Source: Pyrinomonadaceae bacterium (lineage in GTDB: Bacteria > Acidobacteriota > Blastocatellia > Pyrinomonadales > Pyrinomonadaceae). Taken from it: DNA of 64,000 bases. A model generated the notes under the pieces. That model saw nothing but the letters and a program-made list of their open reading frames with translations. It was not told where the DNA came from and made no database searches. The position numbers and the translations under genes were made by a program. Below, piece by piece: positions 9,153 to 17,681 of the stretch. Every line of letters begins with the position of its first letter. Position 1 is the first letter of the stretch. The stretch spans positions 124,001-188,000 of the forward strand of contig JANQRU010000001.1 of the NCBI GenBank assembly GCA_028284415.1, written 5' to 3'.

Positions 9153-9887
9153 ATGGAAGTAGGAACACTAAAACCACTAAGCAAAAAGAGTAAAAAATTA
9201 AGGGAAAGACCAAGCTTTAGTAGATCAAGCGGAATGGGAAGCGATAACAGCGATAGTAATAACGGCGGTGGCGGAGGCGACGGCGGCGATTACAAGCCAG
9301 ATAATATCAAATCTGAAGAAGTTCCTCCCCAACCAACAAATAAATCAAAAATATTAATGTGGTTTCTTTTGCTTGTTGTCTTGATGACATTCGGGGGGCT
9401 GATAGGTGCGTATGTCGTTATTTCTACTAATAATGCATTGGAATGGAGACCATTTTCCCTGCCAATACAAGTTTGGATAAGCACTTTGTTTATATTAGGT
9501 AGTAGCGTTACGTACCATATTGCTAAAAATGCTCTACAAAATGACCTTGATACTAAAGCAAAAAAATGGTTTTTAGCCACAAGTGTGTTGGGCGGATTGT
9601 TCATTTCCTCACAATTGCTAGCTTGGATGGAACTTGTAAATCGCGGAATGTATATGCGTGGCAATCCATATGCAGGATTTTTCTATATTTTAACTGCGAT
9701 TCATGCAATTCACGTACTTGGTGGAATAATTGCACTTGGCTACATAATTCTTCGCACATGGAATAAAACTAGGTCTGCAAGAGAACTTGAGAAAAGAAAA
9801 AATGATGCTGAATCAATTGGTTGGTATTGGCATACGATGGATGGACTTTGGTTGATTCTTCTTTTTTTACTTGGTTTTTGGAAATAA
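9153..9887 (+). CDS. Heme-copper oxidase subunit III
   Basis: Cytochrome c/quinol oxidase subunit III family. A hydrophilic N terminus with a Gly/Asn/Asp-rich stretch (about residues 28-55) precedes five transmembrane helices; the C-terminal motif GWYWHTMDGLWLILLFLLGF matches the family signature (YWHFVDxxW). AIHAIHVLGG matches the helix-IV HAxHVxGG motif. Located between ctaB and ctaM, so it belongs to an aa3/caa3-type oxidase set, but subunits I and II are not in this window. The Gly-rich head is unusual; some starts downstream could be used, but none has a better ribosome binding site. Confidence 0.88.
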   Translation: MEVGTLKPLSKKSKKLRERPSFSRSSGMGSDNSDSNNGGGGGDGGDYKPDNIKSEEVPPQPTNKSKILMWFLLLVVLMTFGGLIGAYVVISTNNALEWRPFSLPIQVWISTLFILGSSVTYHIAKNALQNDLDTKAKKWFLATSVLGGLFISSQLLAWMELVNRGMYMRGNPYAGFFYILTAIHAIHVLGGIIALGYIILRTWNKTRSARELEKRKNDAESIGWYWHTMDGLWLILLFLLGFWK

Positions 9888-9890
9888 GAG

Positions 9891-10439
9891 ATGGAAGGCG
9901 TTGCTCAGGAAAAGTATCAAAAAAATTCTAAATTGCTAATTAACGTAATTTCAATTTTAGTACCTGTTGTTGTTGCAGTATTATTAGCTTTTCCAAATAA
10001 AGTAGAGCTTGGTGAATGGACAAAAAGTATTCCTCACGTAATCGGAACCATAAACACTTTAACCTCTTTTGTTCTTATTTTAGGAATAATTTTTATAAAA
10101 CAAAATAAAATTGACCTGCATCGTTACTCGATGATGACTGCATTTGGATTAGGTGGAGTCTTTTTAGTTTGTTACATCACATATCACATCTCTAATCCCT
10201 CAAATAGATTCAATGGAGAGGGCTTTTTAAGGACTTTTTACCTGTTTATTCTCATAACACACATTCTTTTTTCATTGGTTGTATTGCCTTTGGTCTTAAG
10301 GGCATTGATGTATGCACTGACAAAACAATTTAACAAACACAAACGAATTGCGATGTATGCATTCCCCATTTGGCTTTATGTTTCAGTCACCGGTGTAATA
10401 GTTTATCTAATGGTTTATCAGCTGTTTCCTTCATCATAA
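9891..10439 (+). CDS. ctaM: DUF420 membrane protein, CtaM-type oxidase assembly factor
   Basis: Five transmembrane helices in 182 residues and conserved His residues in membrane segments (IDLHRYSMM, CYITYHIS, LITHILFS, KHKRIAMY), the pattern of the DUF420 family. Bacillus CtaM of this family is needed for active aa3/caa3 oxidase and probably helps insert copper. Third gene of ctaB-coxIII-ctaM with a 3-bp gap. No clear terminator separates its stop from the riboswitch unit that begins about 20 bp downstream, so read-through transcripts would carry that aptamer in their 3' UTR. Confidence 0.85.
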   Translation: MEGVAQEKYQKNSKLLINVISILVPVVVAVLLAFPNKVELGEWTKSIPHVIGTINTLTSFVLILGIIFIKQNKIDLHRYSMMTAFGLGGVFLVCYITYHISNPSNRFNGEGFLRTFYLFILITHILFSLVVLPLVLRALMYALTKQFNKHKRIAMYAFPIWLYVSVTGVIVYLMVYQLFPSS

Positions 10440-10457
10440 CTTTACTTTTCAAACAGT

Positions 10458-10486
10458 TTGAATATGACATTAAACGGGTGTATATT
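10458..10486 (+). promoter_or_regulatory. Sigma-70-like promoter for the riboswitch unit
   Basis: TTGAAT (10458-10463), a 17-base spacer and TATATT (10481-10486). Transcription would begin near 10493, just before the aptamer. Confidence 0.6.
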
Positions 10487-10502
10487 TATCACGTTGAAAA
10501 TT

Positions 10503-10640
10503 TACAACGCCTAAGTTGATTTCATTGTTAGTCAACGCGGGGGAACCAATTTTCTAAAGTGTTTAGAACAGGGGCGAAGCAAATATTGCGGGGAAACTTC
10601 TTCATTCCTAGCCCGACAGCTAACCTCGTAGGCGTGGCGA
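10503..10640 (+). promoter_or_regulatory. Cyclic di-AMP riboswitch (ydaO-yuaA type)
   Basis: The conserved ydaO core is visible: GGGGGAACCA near 10540, GGGGCGAAGC near 10571, GCGGGG near 10589 and, at the 3' side, CCCGACAGCTAACCTCGTAG (10612-10630). A closing P1 stem pairs 10507-10513 with 10629-10635 perfectly (seven pairs). This class binds two c-di-AMP molecules and usually lowers expression of cell-wall or ion-transport genes. Here no protein gene follows on the plus strand; the next gene (M1 peptidase) is on the other strand. A seven-base segment inside the aptamer (10597-10603, CTTCTTC) is complementary to 10639-10645 just past P1, a possible switching helix. The class call rests on recognising the motif by eye. 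Confidence 0.88.
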
Positions 10641-10671
10641 AGAAGAATAATAAGAAAATTGCCTTTGAATA

Positions 10672-10708
10672 AAAGCACAATTCTTGAGTTCTTTGTGCCT
10701 TTATTTTT
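10672..10708 (+). terminator. Candidate expression-platform terminator of the riboswitch
   Basis: Stem GCACAA (10675-10680) with TTGTGC (10693-10698), 12-base loop, then a T-rich tail (10700-10708). Placed 34 bases after the aptamer, where ydaO riboswitches carry their intrinsic terminator. Confidence 0.6.
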
Positions 10709-10743
10709 CAACTATTGTAAGACTACCAAGTCTTCTCCAAAGT

Positions 10744-10784
10744 AAAAAAGTTCCGAAACTCATACATGATTTCGGAACTTTTTT
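10744..10784. terminator. Strong bidirectional terminator
   Basis: Perfect 15-bp stem (10744-10758 with 10770-10784), 11-base loop, A run on one side and T run on the other. It ends the M1 peptidase transcript on the minus strand and the riboswitch transcript on the plus strand. Confidence 0.9.
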
Positions 10785-10798
10785 GAATTTAAACTTCT

Positions 10799-12487
10799 CT
10801 ATTTAATTGTCCGTAACCTTGATTGACTAATATCTTTGAGTGGAATTTTATAGTCTTTATCAAAAGTTATTTTCATCGGTTTTGATTTTAGCTTGAATTC
10901 AACTTCCTGCAATCTTTTATCTAAAATGATCTTCTTATTTTCAATTCCAGAAGGTGTTCTAAGTTCAACTTCTAGAGGAAGTCTAAATATCTGAGGAGAC
11001 TCAGTTTTTTGGTTTTGAATTTGGCTAAGCGTCAATTTTAAGGTTTTAGAAGAAGCACTGTAAATAGGTTTAATTCTAATTTTGGGATACCCGATTCCAT
11101 ACACCCATTGTTTGAAGAACCAATCTAAATCTTTTTTGGAAACTTCCTCCATAACTTTCTGCAAATCTTTAGTTTCAACATTAGCGAATTTGTGCCTCGT
11201 TAAATATAAATTCACTCCTTTCCAAAATGCTTCATCGCCGAGTTCTTCTCGAAGTGTATGAACAACAGCTCCACCTTTTTGATAGGTGATCGGAGTAAAC
11301 ATTGTCTCATCATTTCGAGCATCAGCTTGTTGATTGAATAAACCGTGTTGACTTTTTTCCCGTAAAGAAACATATGTGAAAAATTCTGTAGCATCGCTCT
11401 GAATTTTATCTATATATTGCTTTCGACCGTACATTTTTTCTCGGTAAGCCGCTTCCATAAATGTTGCAAAACCTTCATTTAACCAGAGTTCTGCCCAATT
11501 ACGACAGGTGACAAGATTACCGAACCAAGAATGAGCTAATTCGTGAGCGACAAGATCTTCTACAAGTGGTTGAGCGAACTTGAATCGTGACATCAATATT
11601 TCCGTGTCTGCCATTGTTGTTGCAGTTATGTTTTCCATACCGCCAAATTGGAACTCAGCAACCATAGTTTGGTCATATTTGTTATATGGATAATCAACAC
11701 CTGTCAATTCTTCAAATATCCTGAACATATCTTTGGTTTTGCCATACGCATTTTTTACCAAAACTTCTTGTCCTGGATACACATAATATCCAATAGGAAT
11801 ATCTTTATATTTATCTGTTACCTTGTTATAAGTCCCCACAATAAAGGATGTTAGATACAGAGAATGTGGGACAGGCATTTTGTAATGGTATGTGACCGTA
11901 TTATTAGGATTTTCTTTTCGTTTTATTAATTCTCCATTTCCAACAACTGTTTCACCCTTATTGACGGTAATGATTTGCTCAGTAGTAGCCTTGTCATCGG
12001 GAAAATCAAAAGAAGGAAGCCAATGATGAGTTTCTTCTGATTCACCTTGAGTCCATATTTGAGAATTTCTGGTTATTTTTCCTCTCTTTTTGATCTCATC
12101 TACAAAATAAATGCCTTTCTGCGGCTTTGCGGAATATTTGAAATCAACAGTTAAGGACTCATTTGGATTATAAACTCTATCCAATGTGATAATCAGGTTT
12201 TTACCGATGGTTTTGTATTCAAGTTCTTTCTTATTTTCTCTAAGTCTAATTGACTCAAATTTAATATCTTTTGCATCCAATTCAATAGTAGTGAAATTTG
12301 GAGTCAAAGGTTTTAATTTTATAGATGAGTTTGCAAATACAATTTTATTTTTTCTATCAAAACTAAGTTGCATAACATAGTGCTCTGCATCAAATGTTCT
12401 TTTGCGATTGAATGAATTATTTTCGCCTAAAACTGTTGGTGAAAAAATAAAAACTAGTAACAAAACTAAGGAGAGAAGTGTTTTCAT
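10799..12487 (-). CDS. Secreted M1-family metallo-aminopeptidase
   Basis: Zinc aminopeptidase of family M1. Visible landmarks are the substrate-binding exopeptidase motif GGMEN, the zinc motif HELAHSW with the third ligand Glu in NEGFATF 18 residues on, and an N-terminal beta-saddle domain. The C-terminal helical domain is short, so the protein (562 residues) is closer in size to leukotriene-A4-hydrolase-like or bacterial secreted M1 enzymes than to 850-residue PepN. A longer frame opens at 12550, but the ATG at 12487 has AAGGA before it and starts a clean signal peptide (MKTLLSLVLLLVFIF...LG), so I choose it. Probably periplasmic peptide trimming. Monocistronic, with a strong terminator downstream. 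Confidence 0.9.
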   Translation of the reverse strand: MKTLLSLVLLLVFIFSPTVLGENNSFNRKRTFDAEHYVMQLSFDRKNKIVFANSSIKLKPLTPNFTTIELDAKDIKFESIRLRENKKELEYKTIGKNLIITLDRVYNPNESLTVDFKYSAKPQKGIYFVDEIKKRGKITRNSQIWTQGESEETHHWLPSFDFPDDKATTEQIITVNKGETVVGNGELIKRKENPNNTVTYHYKMPVPHSLYLTSFIVGTYNKVTDKYKDIPIGYYVYPGQEVLVKNAYGKTKDMFRIFEELTGVDYPYNKYDQTMVAEFQFGGMENITATTMADTEILMSRFKFAQPLVEDLVAHELAHSWFGNLVTCRNWAELWLNEGFATFMEAAYREKMYGRKQYIDKIQSDATEFFTYVSLREKSQHGLFNQQADARNDETMFTPITYQKGGAVVHTLREELGDEAFWKGVNLYLTRHKFANVETKDLQKVMEEVSKKDLDWFFKQWVYGIGYPKIRIKPIYSASSKTLKLTLSQIQNQKTESPQIFRLPLEVELRTPSGIENKKIILDKRLQEVEFKLKSKPMKITFDKDYKIPLKDISQSRLRTIK

Positions 12488-12599
12488 AATAAAATTCCTT
12501 GAAAAAATAATTTTAATTTGAATATCACACAAAATAAATATCTTAGGCAAGCAGAAAGTAATAGATGTACGTATTTCATCAATAAAAGGTTTGAAGATT

Positions 12600-12833
12600 A
12601 TGATTCTTGTAGATAGAGTTTATCTGAATAAAGAAAAAGATAGGAAATAAATTTCATATTTTTTTGATAAAGTATTTGCAATACCAAATGATGCTCAACA
12701 ACCAATCCTGTATCACCATAATGAGGCAGACAACTTTGATAGAGTTAATCCTAAAGAATTAGCAGAAAATGCTTCTGTGTTGGTAGTTTTGGCTTACGGA
12801 TTAGCTAATCTTGAGAAGCCCGTACCTAGGTGA
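12600..12833 (+). pseudogene. Relic of an M28-family peptidase (C-terminal end)
   Basis: Between the M1 gene and the small membrane gene, frame +3 encodes ILYHHNEADNFDRV and then NPKELAENASVLVVLAYGLA ending in VPR-stop at 12831. This matches the C terminus of M28 carboxypeptidase-Q-like peptidases, where the His in the HHT.AD motif is a zinc ligand. The same frame upstream (from 12600, ILVDRVYLNKEKD) resembles the preceding LDMVGD region, but a TAA at 12648 and missing sequence between them show decay. The M28 match is by memory of the family. The rest of 12488-12902 holds no gene I can see. Confidence 0.65.
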
Positions 12834-12914
12834 ATAAAGTTAAGTAATCCTATAACTAAAATCAGACTACGTATAGTTGATATAAGTTAATATAAATGAT
12901 AAATGTTATCTATT

Positions 12915-13085
12915 ATGGACAAAAAACCACCACCATATTTTCCGCAAAGCTCCTTGTCACCGAGTGATGAGAATCGTTACAAGAAGTTCAAGTTAATAAT
13001 GGGCTTGATAATTTTTGGTGCGATTTTATTATTGTCGGGGCTTGCGATTGGAATCTATTATCTAGTTTCTTGGTTATCATCATAA
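12915..13085 (+). CDS. Small single-pass membrane protein, 56 residues
   Basis: Starts MDKKPPPYFPQSS, a proline-rich cytoplasmic head, then a Lys/Arg-flanked transmembrane helix (about residues 29-52, IMGLIIFGAILLLSGLAIGI). A four-codon longer start exists at 12903. It is followed two bases later by a good terminator, which supports a real short transcript, but the ribosome binding site is weak. No family recognised. Might act as a small membrane regulator; nothing in the sequence says of what. Confidence 0.5.
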   Translation: MDKKPPPYFPQSSLSPSDENRYKKFKLIMGLIIFGAILLLSGLAIGIYYLVSWLSS

Positions 13086-13114
13086 AAAAAAACGGGCGAT
13101 TCCAGCCCGTTTTT
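13085..13114. terminator. Bidirectional terminator
   Basis: Core stem CGGGC (13093-13097) with GCCCG (13105-13109), extended by the flanking A run pairing with the T run. Serves the small membrane gene on plus and the S41 protease on minus. Confidence 0.85.
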
Positions 13115-13136
13115 CAGTTTTAATATAATCTATATC

Positions 13137-14858
13137 TTATTTATTACCCTTACCTCTTTTTTCAGCATTTGCCCTCGCACCTCGTAAAGCTAGTTGCTTG
13201 GCTTGTGGAAGCAATTTAATTGCTCTTAGCAATTGATTGTCGTATTCGTTATAAACCTGATAAGAAGTTTGAGAACCATAGGCAGCAATAACTAACTCTG
13301 TTCTAAGCATACGTTTTATAAACTCTTTTTCCCGCTCAATTTGAGCTGGTGTAAATTTATAATTAGTCGTAGCAAATCGCTTGAATTCTTGGAAAGCACT
13401 TGGAGTTACCTTGAAATCATTTGGTTTGAGATCATAGCCAAAAACTATTGGCTTATCAATTGTAAATTCCTTGAGGGCATCAGATTTTCCATAAGCTAGA
13501 TCCAAGACAAATGCGAAAATCGGATCAATCAACTTTCTTTGGAATCTTGCTTTTGATGATGGAATTGTTTTGGCTTTGACCTCGACATCTGGTGCAATTC
13601 CACCACCTCCATAAACAATTCTACCTGAATCTGTTCTTCTCTCTTGTCCTTTAGGCTTTTTGGGTTTGTCTTCATCTTTTAAAGTTCCGCCATTTGTATA
13701 GTAATCATATAGATTACCGTCTGAATAATCTTTTTGGATTAATCTTCCCGAAGGTGTTTCATACTTAGCAATTGTTAAGAGAAGCATTGAACCATATTCC
13801 AAAACAAAAGGATTTTGAACAAGTCCTTTCCCGAAACTGTTTTGCCCAACTATTAAAGCACGATCATGATCTTGTAAAGCACCAGCAAGAATCTCAGATG
13901 CAGAAGCTGAATTTCCATTTATTAAAACCACTAATGGCGTATCATCAGGATTTGAATTATCTGCCGCAAATGATCTTGCAGAACCATTTAATCTTCCTTT
14001 TTGGGTAAAAATTACTTGCCCATCCTCAAGAAATGTATTGGCTACAAAGTAGGCTTGATTTACTAAACCACCTCCGTTATTTCTCAAGTCCAAGATTAAA
14101 TTTGTCATTCCTTGAGACTTAAGCTTACGCATTCCTTGTCTGAATTCATTATAAGTAGTGCGGTTAAATCCGCCTGTCATAGCAATATAACCAATTCCCG
14201 GTCGCAACATATAAATTTCGGAAATAGATGGAGTTGAAACAGCATCCCTGACTATTTCTACCTGCTCTCTATTACCTGTTTTGTATCTCTCAACCGTTAT
14301 TTTGGCGACTGTTCCCCTTGGACCTCTTAGAAAATCCCTAACTTGCGGATAAGATTTGCCTAAAACAGATTTGCCATTAACTTCAACAATCTTGTCACCA
14401 TAACGTAATCCGGCACGATTAGCTGGTGCGCCATCAAAAGTTGCTTTAATATATGTCGCTACTACTTTTCCATTTTTGTCACGCAGGTCACCGATGGTTG
14501 CACCGATTCCATAGTATCGTGAACTTTGATTCGTTCTAAACTCTTGAAATTCTTTTGGATCAAAGTAATTTGAATGAGGATCGAGAGTGTGAAGCATACT
14601 ATCAATAGATGATTTAAATAAATTGTTATAATTTAACTCTTTACCCTCAATATGATTATCTTGAATCAATGTGAGTGCATCTGCTATATCTGATTCTATT
14701 CTTTCTACATTAGTTTTTGATTTCTTTTTATCAGAAATCGTGACATTTTTGGAAGTTCTGGATTTTGTAGAAGCTGTTGCTGTTGATTGGGCTGTCGTTG
14801 AATTAATTAATACGAAGGATAATATTAGGGCAAAAAATACATTGATAGTTTTATTCAC
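13137..14858 (-). CDS. C-terminal processing protease, S41 family (active type)
   Basis: Signal peptide, PDZ domain (about residues 110-200: YYGIGATIGD, GAPANRAGLRYGDKI) and S41 catalytic domain with the intact dyad segments NSASASE and FGKG, spaced 25 residues, so the Ser-Lys site is complete. Acts in the periplasm on unfolded or C-terminally tagged proteins. A frame opens at 14897, but the GTG at 14858 has AGGAGA in front and begins the signal sequence, so I use it (573 residues). An Ala/Lys/Arg-rich C-terminal tail follows. Contrast the dead paralogue at 1081-2385. Divergent from the oligopeptide ABC gene. Confidence 0.92.
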   Translation of the reverse strand: MNKTINVFFALILSFVLINSTTAQSTATASTKSRTSKNVTISDKKKSKTNVERIESDIADALTLIQDNHIEGKELNYNNLFKSSIDSMLHTLDPHSNYFDPKEFQEFRTNQSSRYYGIGATIGDLRDKNGKVVATYIKATFDGAPANRAGLRYGDKIVEVNGKSVLGKSYPQVRDFLRGPRGTVAKITVERYKTGNREQVEIVRDAVSTPSISEIYMLRPGIGYIAMTGGFNRTTYNEFRQGMRKLKSQGMTNLILDLRNNGGGLVNQAYFVANTFLEDGQVIFTQKGRLNGSARSFAADNSNPDDTPLVVLINGNSASASEILAGALQDHDRALIVGQNSFGKGLVQNPFVLEYGSMLLLTIAKYETPSGRLIQKDYSDGNLYDYYTNGGTLKDEDKPKKPKGQERRTDSGRIVYGGGGIAPDVEVKAKTIPSSKARFQRKLIDPIFAFVLDLAYGKSDALKEFTIDKPIVFGYDLKPNDFKVTPSAFQEFKRFATTNYKFTPAQIEREKEFIKRMLRTELVIAAYGSQTSYQVYNEYDNQLLRAIKLLPQAKQLALRGARANAEKRGKGNK

Positions 14859-15031
14859 TTGAAAATCTCCTGAAAAGAAATACTGCCGGAAATACAAATT
14901 CTTGAAAAAATGATAACATTCATTTGAAGAAAAAGCGATAAAATTAGTTGCTTGGGGAGTTGAATTTCAGTTTTGATTTTAATAATTTGTAGTAACTTAA
15001 AATCAAATAAATACATAATTTATAAAATTAA

Positions 15032-16036
15032 ATGTCCCATTTATTAGAGATCAAAAATCTTCAAACTCATTTTCCAACCAAAGAAGGAATTGTAAAAGCG
15101 GTCAATGATGTTAGTTTTCACATTGATGAAGGCGAATTATTAGGTTTGGTTGGCGAATCTGGATGCGGCAAATCTATCACTGCATTATCAGTAATGCGTT
15201 TAATTTCAAAACCTGGAAAGATAGTCGGTGGTTCAATAAAATTTCGGGGTGATGAACTCACAAAAGCTTCTGAAGAAAAAATGCGGGAGATCAGGGGAAA
15301 TGATATTGCCATGATTTTTCAAGACCCAATGACCTCACTTAACCCGGTTTATTCAGTTGGAGAGCAAATTGCTGAAGCATTGAGGTTACACAGAAATCTA
15401 AGTAAAAATGATGCTTGGGATGCTGCTATTGAGGCGATGGAAGAAGTTGCAATTCCTTCGCCATCAACTCGTGTGAAGGACTATCCACACCAACTTTCCG
15501 GGGGCATGAGACAGAGAGTAATGATTGCAATGGCTTTGGCTTGCGAACCAGAGCTTTTGATTGCTGATGAACCAACAACGGCTTTGGATGTAACCATACA
15601 AGCTCAAATTCTCGAATTATTAAATGAATTACAAAAAAGCCGTAAGCTTGCAATTCTTTTAATTACTCATGATTTAGGTGTCGTTGCTGAGACGGCTGAC
15701 AGAGTTTGTGTTATGTACACAGGTAAAATAGTCGAGCAAGCTGGAGTAGGTGAAATATTTGATGATCCAAAACATCCATATACACAAGGTTTGTTGAAAT
15801 CTGTTCCTAAATTAAGTGCTGAGGAAATAAAAGCAAAAACTAAGCTCTCAACAATTGAGGGGACAGTTCCGAGTCCGACTGAATTACCTAATGGATGTCA
15901 CTTTGCACCCCGTTGTTCGTTCAAGATTGAAAAATGCGAAGAGGGGGATATCCCTCTATATCAGTTAAACAATGATGTCGAAGTTCGATGTGTGATGTAT
16001 AGCGATGAGCAAGAAAAAAAAGCCAACATTAGTTAA
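15032..16036 (+). CDS. dppD: Oligopeptide/dipeptide ABC transporter ATPase, DppD/OppD type
   Basis: ABC ATPase with Walker A GESGCGKS (about residues 40-47), Q-loop [11 protein letters not shown], signature LSGGMRQR, Walker B LLIADEP and the H-loop LLITHD, then the C-terminal oligopeptide-type extension with four Cys ([17 protein letters not shown]...RC) that in OppD/DppD proteins can bind an Fe-S cluster. Energises peptide or nickel uptake together with two permeases and a binding protein, none of which are in the window. The stop overlaps the start of the acetyltransferase gene by 32 bp. Start has no clear ribosome binding site but gives the normal N terminus. Confidence 0.9.
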   Translation: MSHLLEIKNLQTHFPTKEGIVKAVNDVSFHIDEGELLGLVGESGCGKSITALSVMRLISKPGKIVGGSIKFRGDELTKASEEKMREIRGNDIAMIFQDPMTSLNPVYSVGEQIAEALRLHRNLSKNDAWDAAIEAMEEVAIPSPSTRVKDYPHQLSGGMRQRVMIAMALACEPELLIADEPTTALDVTIQAQILELLNELQKSRKLAILLITHDLGVVAETADRVCVMYTGKIVEQAGVGEIFDDPKHPYTQGLLKSVPKLSAEEIKAKTKLSTIEGTVPSPTELPNGCHFAPRCSFKIEKCEEGDIPLYQLNNDVEVRCVMYSDEQEKKANIS

Positions 16037-16556
16037 GGGCAAAAGAGTTTTTTTACGCTATCCCAAAAAAGTAGATGCAAAAGAATTTATTGCATCAAGC
16101 AAATCAAGTGTTGCTTTGCACAAAGGTCTTGTAAATCCTCCTAAGGACATAGATTCATTTTTAGCATATATAGAAAAAAATGATTCAGAGTCCAATGAAA
16201 ATCTTTTGATTTGTGAAAATAATAATGGAGTCATTTTAGGTGCGATAAACTTCTCACAAATTTTTTATGGTGGATTCAAAAATGCATATTTGGGTTACTA
16301 CCTTTTTCTAGATTTTGTTGGCAACGGTTTTATGACTGAGGCTCTAAAATTAGCATTAAAATATGGCTTTATTAGTTTGAATTTGCATCGTCTTGAAGCG
16401 AATATACAGCCGAATAACACTTCATCTATAAAGCTGGTTAAAAAATGTGGGTTTACAAAAGAAGGTTATTCTAGAAAATACTTAAAAATAGGTGGTAAAT
16501 GGAGAGATCACGAACGGTGGGCGATAATAAAAGAGGATTGGAAAAAAACAAAATAA
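16005..16556 (+). CDS. GNAT acetyltransferase, RimJ/RimL type
   Basis: Gcn5-related N-acetyltransferase of the RimJ/RimL-like group (begins with the typical GKRVFLRYP strand). The acetyl-CoA region reads [20 protein letters not shown], with the helix after the loop, and the C-terminal [20 protein letters not shown] is the classic family ending. Acceptor unknown; relatives modify protein N termini or small molecules. It starts inside the last codons of the upstream ABC gene and its stop touches the start of the next ABC gene (TAA then ATG), so it is tightly built into the operon. The start region is Lys-rich and could be a few codons later, but no better ATG is near. Confidence 0.85.
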   Translation: MSKKKKPTLVKGKRVFLRYPKKVDAKEFIASSKSSVALHKGLVNPPKDIDSFLAYIEKNDSESNENLLICENNNGVILGAINFSQIFYGGFKNAYLGYYLFLDFVGNGFMTEALKLALKYGFISLNLHRLEANIQPNNTSSIKLVKKCGFTKEGYSRKYLKIGGKWRDHERWAIIKEDWKKTK

Positions 16557-17561
16557 ATGGTTGAAGGTGCAGTTAAAACTGAGAAAGAAAAACTTGTTCG
16601 AGTTAGAAATATGGTCAAGCATTTTCCTGTCGAAGACAGCGATGATGTAGTAAGGGCTGTAGATAGAATTTCGTTCGATATATTTGCAGGGGAAACACTC
16701 GGTTTAGTGGGAGAATCTGGTTGTGGTAAATCTACAGTTGGAAGGTGTTTGCTAAGACTTCATGAACCAACTTCTGGTGATGTCTATTTTGAAAAAGACA
16801 ATATTGTAGATCTTGGAAACAGGGAATTACAAAAACTTCGTCGAGAAATGCAGATAATTTTTCAAGACCCATATGCTTCTTTGAATCCGCGTTTGAATAT
16901 TCTTTCTATTGTTTCTGAGCCATTAAAAATTCATGGAATCGGCGATAAAACCTCGAGAAAAGAAAAAGTCTCTGAATTACTTTCAAAAGTTGGACTTGAT
17001 CCAAAATATATGACCCGATATCCACACGAATTTTCCGGTGGACAAAGACAAAGAATCGGTATTGCCAGAGCTTTAGCGTTAAATCCAAAATTAATAATTG
17101 CTGATGAACCAGTTTCAGCTTTGGATGTTTCCGTTCAGGCTCAAGTAGTCAATTTATTACAAGATTTGCAAAAAGAGTTTGGATTAACTTATTTGTTTAT
17201 TTCACACGGGCTTTCTGTTGTGGAACATATATCAAATAGAGTTGCGGTGATGTATTTGGGCAAAATCGTAGAAATAGCAGATTCCGAAACATTATACAAA
17301 AATCCTCTTCATCCTTATACAGAAGCTTTGTTATCGGCAATCCCAATTCCCGACCCAAAACGCAAACGCGAGAGAATAATTTTAAAAGGCGATGTGCCGA
17401 CACCAATAAATCCACCATCAGGTTGTCGTTTCAGAACTCGTTGTCCAATTGCTATTGATGAATGTTCTAGAATTGAGCCTGAATTAAAAGAAATAAATGA
17501 GGGGCATTTTTCTGCCTGTATTCGTAATGAAAATTATGAAAGTTCACCTGTCGTTGAATAA
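16557..17561 (+). CDS. dppF: Oligopeptide/dipeptide ABC transporter ATPase, DppF/OppF type
   Basis: Second ATPase of the peptide transporter pair: Walker [10 protein letters not shown]-loop [12 protein letters not shown], signature FSGGQRQR, Walker B LIIADEP, H-loop [10 protein letters not shown], and the C-terminal Cys-containing oligopeptide extension ([15 protein letters not shown]). The H-loop His is present (SHG). Follows the acetyltransferase with no gap. Transporter permease genes must be elsewhere. OppF-type ATPases pair with OppD-type as a heterodimer on the cytoplasmic face. Confidence 0.9.
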   Translation: MVEGAVKTEKEKLVRVRNMVKHFPVEDSDDVVRAVDRISFDIFAGETLGLVGESGCGKSTVGRCLLRLHEPTSGDVYFEKDNIVDLGNRELQKLRREMQIIFQDPYASLNPRLNILSIVSEPLKIHGIGDKTSRKEKVSELLSKVGLDPKYMTRYPHEFSGGQRQRIGIARALALNPKLIIADEPVSALDVSVQAQVVNLLQDLQKEFGLTYLFISHGLSVVEHISNRVAVMYLGKIVEIADSETLYKNPLHPYTEALLSAIPIPDPKRKRERIILKGDVPTPINPPSGCRFRTRCPIAIDECSRIEPELKEINEGHFSACIRNENYESSPVVE

Positions 17562-17681
17562 ATTTTGAAACGAAGTGTGATTTTTTTACGTAAAATAATT
17601 ACAAATTTGGAAAATATTCTAATTTTAAGTATTCAAATACAACTTAACAGAACTTAGGTTTATAAAGGGGGTCAAAGTTTT

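Noticed and set aside
10634..10672. Twelve-codon frame starting GTG after the riboswitch P1
   Set aside because: No ribosome binding site, and the start codon lies in the P1 stem; too weak to call a leader peptide.
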